Of a stretch of 6,785 bases of DNA, positions 6,219 through 6,785 are shown piece after piece. Source of the DNA: Pseudomonadota bacterium (GTDB lineage Bacteria > Pseudomonadota > Alphaproteobacteria > Ferrovibrionales > Ferrovibrionaceae); assembly GCA_021793055.1 (NCBI GenBank), contig JAJYTL010000179.1:1-6785 (forward strand), in the 5' to 3' direction. The notes beneath the pieces are model-generated. The model did not search any database and was not told the DNA's origin. It saw only the letters and a program-made list of their open reading frames with translations. Positions within the stretch are counted from its first letter, which is position 1. The number at the start of each line of letters is the position of its first letter. A program made the translations under genes and the position numbers.

Positions 6219-6267
6219 CGTTGTCGGCGCGGGATGGTCGGACGGCCCTCCTTATGGCAAAGTGACG

Positions 6268-6298
6268 CCGCCGCCCCGGGGCATCAGAACCCCGGCGG
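6268..6298 (+). repeat. GC-rich inverted repeat before a strong Shine-Dalgarno
   Basis: CCGCCG (6268-6273) pairs with CGGCGG (6293-6298), and an inner GGGG/CCCC pairing is also possible. The hairpin sits 2 bases before AAGGAGG. It could be a structured 5' leader controlling the downstream ribosome site or a leftover hairpin from the end of hemA; nothing further can be said from sequence alone. Confidence 0.35.
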
Positions 6299-6300
6299 TT

Positions 6301-6307
6301 AAGGAGG
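6301..6307 (+). promoter_or_regulatory. Consensus Shine-Dalgarno of a short or truncated gene
   Basis: AAGGAGG is followed by a 6-nt spacer and a GTG codon at 6314. It is the best ribosome-binding site in the window, stronger than those of the phosphodiesterase or the DUF6969-like gene. It marks a real or formerly real translation start. Confidence 0.5.
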
Positions 6308-6313
6308 AGCGTC

Positions 6314-6397
6314 GTGCCGCGGCTGATATGGGAAATTCGGGGACAGGCCGGAAATGTCCCGGCCGGCGCGCCGGCAAGGCTTCGGGAGCGCGGCTGA
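6314..6397 (+). CDS. Short ORF (27 codons) with ideal Shine-Dalgarno, unknown
   Basis: GTG 6314 to TGA 6395-6397 would encode a 27-residue peptide beginning MPRLIWEIRGQAGNVP and ending PARLRERG. There is no signal peptide, membrane segment or recognisable domain. The ORF ends one base before an ATG (6399) that opens a different frame resembling an acyl-CoA ligase N-terminus, so it could be a leader peptide coupled to that frame or a frameshifted upstream part of a decayed gene. The main support is the ribosome site; protein-level support is lacking. Confidence 0.3.
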   Translation: MPRLIWEIRGQAGNVPAGAPARLRERG

Positions 6398-6398
6398 G

Positions 6399-6464
6399 AT
6401 GCTCGATCTTGGCCGCAGCCTGATCGCCACGGTCGAGCGCGACCCGACCGCGCCGGCGATCGTC
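6399..6464 (+). pseudogene. Possible 5' remnant of an AMP-forming acyl-CoA ligase gene
   Basis: From ATG 6399 the frame reads LGRSLIATVERDPTAPAIV (after Met-Leu-Asp), which resembles the extreme N-terminus of ANL-superfamily acyl-CoA ligases, where a similar LGRSF-x-x-SVERxPDAxAIVDGD pattern precedes the first core strand. After the AIV the expected DGD-x-R-L-T-Y block is absent and the frame becomes Ala/Ser/Pro-rich, then runs antiparallel into the slipin gene and stops at 6651-6653. Only about 22 codons look ligase-like, so this could be an insertion or deletion scar that removed the rest, or coincidence. The identification comes from memory of the family and has not been checked. Confidence 0.3.
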
Positions 6465-6535
6465 GCGAGCGCCAGCAGCGCCGCGCCCGCCACCACCGGC
6501 AGACGCCCGAGCGAGGACTACGACCCCATCGCGCC

Positions 6536-6785
6536 TCAGCCCTTCGGCGGCGTGCCGCCGCGGTTCAGCAGCGGCCCGATCAGATCGAGCGGCAGCGGGA
6601 AGACGATCAGCTGCGACTTGTCGTGCGAGATGTCCGCGAGCGTCTGCAGGTAGCGCAGCTGCATCGCGCTCGGCTGCTGCGCGAGCGCCTGCGCGGCCTC
6701 GACCAGGGTCTGCGCGGCCTGGCGCTCGCCCTCGGCGTTGATCACCTTGGCGCGCCGATTGCGCTCAGCTTCCGCTTGGCGCGCC
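6536..6785 (-). CDS. Slipin / SPFH (band 7) family protein, C-terminal end
   Basis: The final 82 codons of a minus-strand gene enter from the right edge and stop at TGA 6538-6536. The visible part has the Ala/Glu/Arg-rich helix AEAERNRRAKVINAEGERQ, then AAQTLVEAAQALAQQPSAMQ, then LRYLQTLADI and the hydrophobic IVFPLPLDLIG close. This order, a coiled-coil with an (I/V)-x-AEGE motif, LRYLQTL and IVFPLP, is characteristic of slipin/stomatin-like SPFH proteins, which form oligomers on the inner membrane and are often paired with an NfeD protein; the N-terminal membrane anchor and SPFH domain lie outside the window. The gene runs towards hemA. The tail after the IVFPLP motif is short (NRGGTPPKG). 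Confidence 0.85.
   Translation of the reverse strand, partial: ARQAEAERNRRAKVINAEGERQAAQTLVEAAQALAQQPSAMQLRYLQTLADISHDKSQLIVFPLPLDLIGPLLNRGGTPPKG

Noticed and set aside
6362..6375. 14-bp palindrome GCCGGCGCGCCGGC
   Set aside because: It consists only of G and C in a very GC-rich stretch, where such palindromes are common; no regulatory context was seen.
6299..6496. Minus-strand frame with a hydrophobic start (VAGAALLALATIAGAVG)
   Set aside because: The hydrophobic stretch could suggest a membrane peptide, but there is no ribosome site, the rest is Arg/Ser/Pro-rich, and the plus strand over the same bases has the ligase-like reading. Not supported.
6746..6785. 11-bp direct repeat CTTGGCGCGCC inside the slipin end
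   Set aside because: The two copies fall in different codon phases within ordinary Arg/Ala-rich coiled-coil coding sequence, most simply explained by GC-rich codon use.

Overview
The window looks like a piece of a GC-rich alphaproteobacterial chromosome. The clearest taxonomic sign is a C4-pathway 5-aminolevulinate synthase (hemA), the alphaproteobacterial route to heme and, where present, bacteriochlorophyll. A perfect FNR-type operator upstream of hemA fits a bacterium that adjusts tetrapyrrole synthesis to oxygen. An order such as Rhodospirillales is plausible but not shown.

Layout, left to right. Positions 1-204 (-) hold the N-terminal 68 codons of a small hypothetical protein running off the left edge. 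It lies just downstream of a tRNA-Gln(CUG) gene (272-345, -) that has a near-consensus sigma70 promoter (368-396). Positions 614-1720 (+) carry an OprB-like outer-membrane porin that appears broken: an in-frame TGA interrupts it after 270 residues, the frame then continues with convincing barrel sequence, and no stop follows the natural-looking barrel end. A convergent gene (1897-2637, -) encodes a histidine-rich conserved protein of unknown function, possibly DUF6969. Positions 2929-4779 (+) encode a 616-residue three-domain c-di-GMP protein with a degenerate receiver, a degenerate GGDEF domain that keeps its I-site, and an intact EAL domain.

The intergenic region 4780-4971 is the most informative regulatory stretch. 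It holds a perfect 19-bp palindrome, a perfect FNR box and an extended -10, with FNR-to-start geometry matching a class II activated promoter for hemA (4972-6183, +). After hemA comes a gene-poor 352-bp stretch with a strong Shine-Dalgarno sequence, a 27-codon ORF and what may be the 5' remnant of an acyl-CoA ligase gene. The right edge (6536-6785, -) is the C-terminus of a slipin/SPFH-family membrane protein.

Most genes face their own way, and no multi-gene operon is evident. I see no CRISPR array, insertion sequence, rRNA or clear defence system. The points worth a second look are the decayed porin, the EAL protein with two worn-out regulatory domains, the hemA control region and the possible gene remnant at 6314-6464. 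I do not see convincing evidence of a wholly new system.
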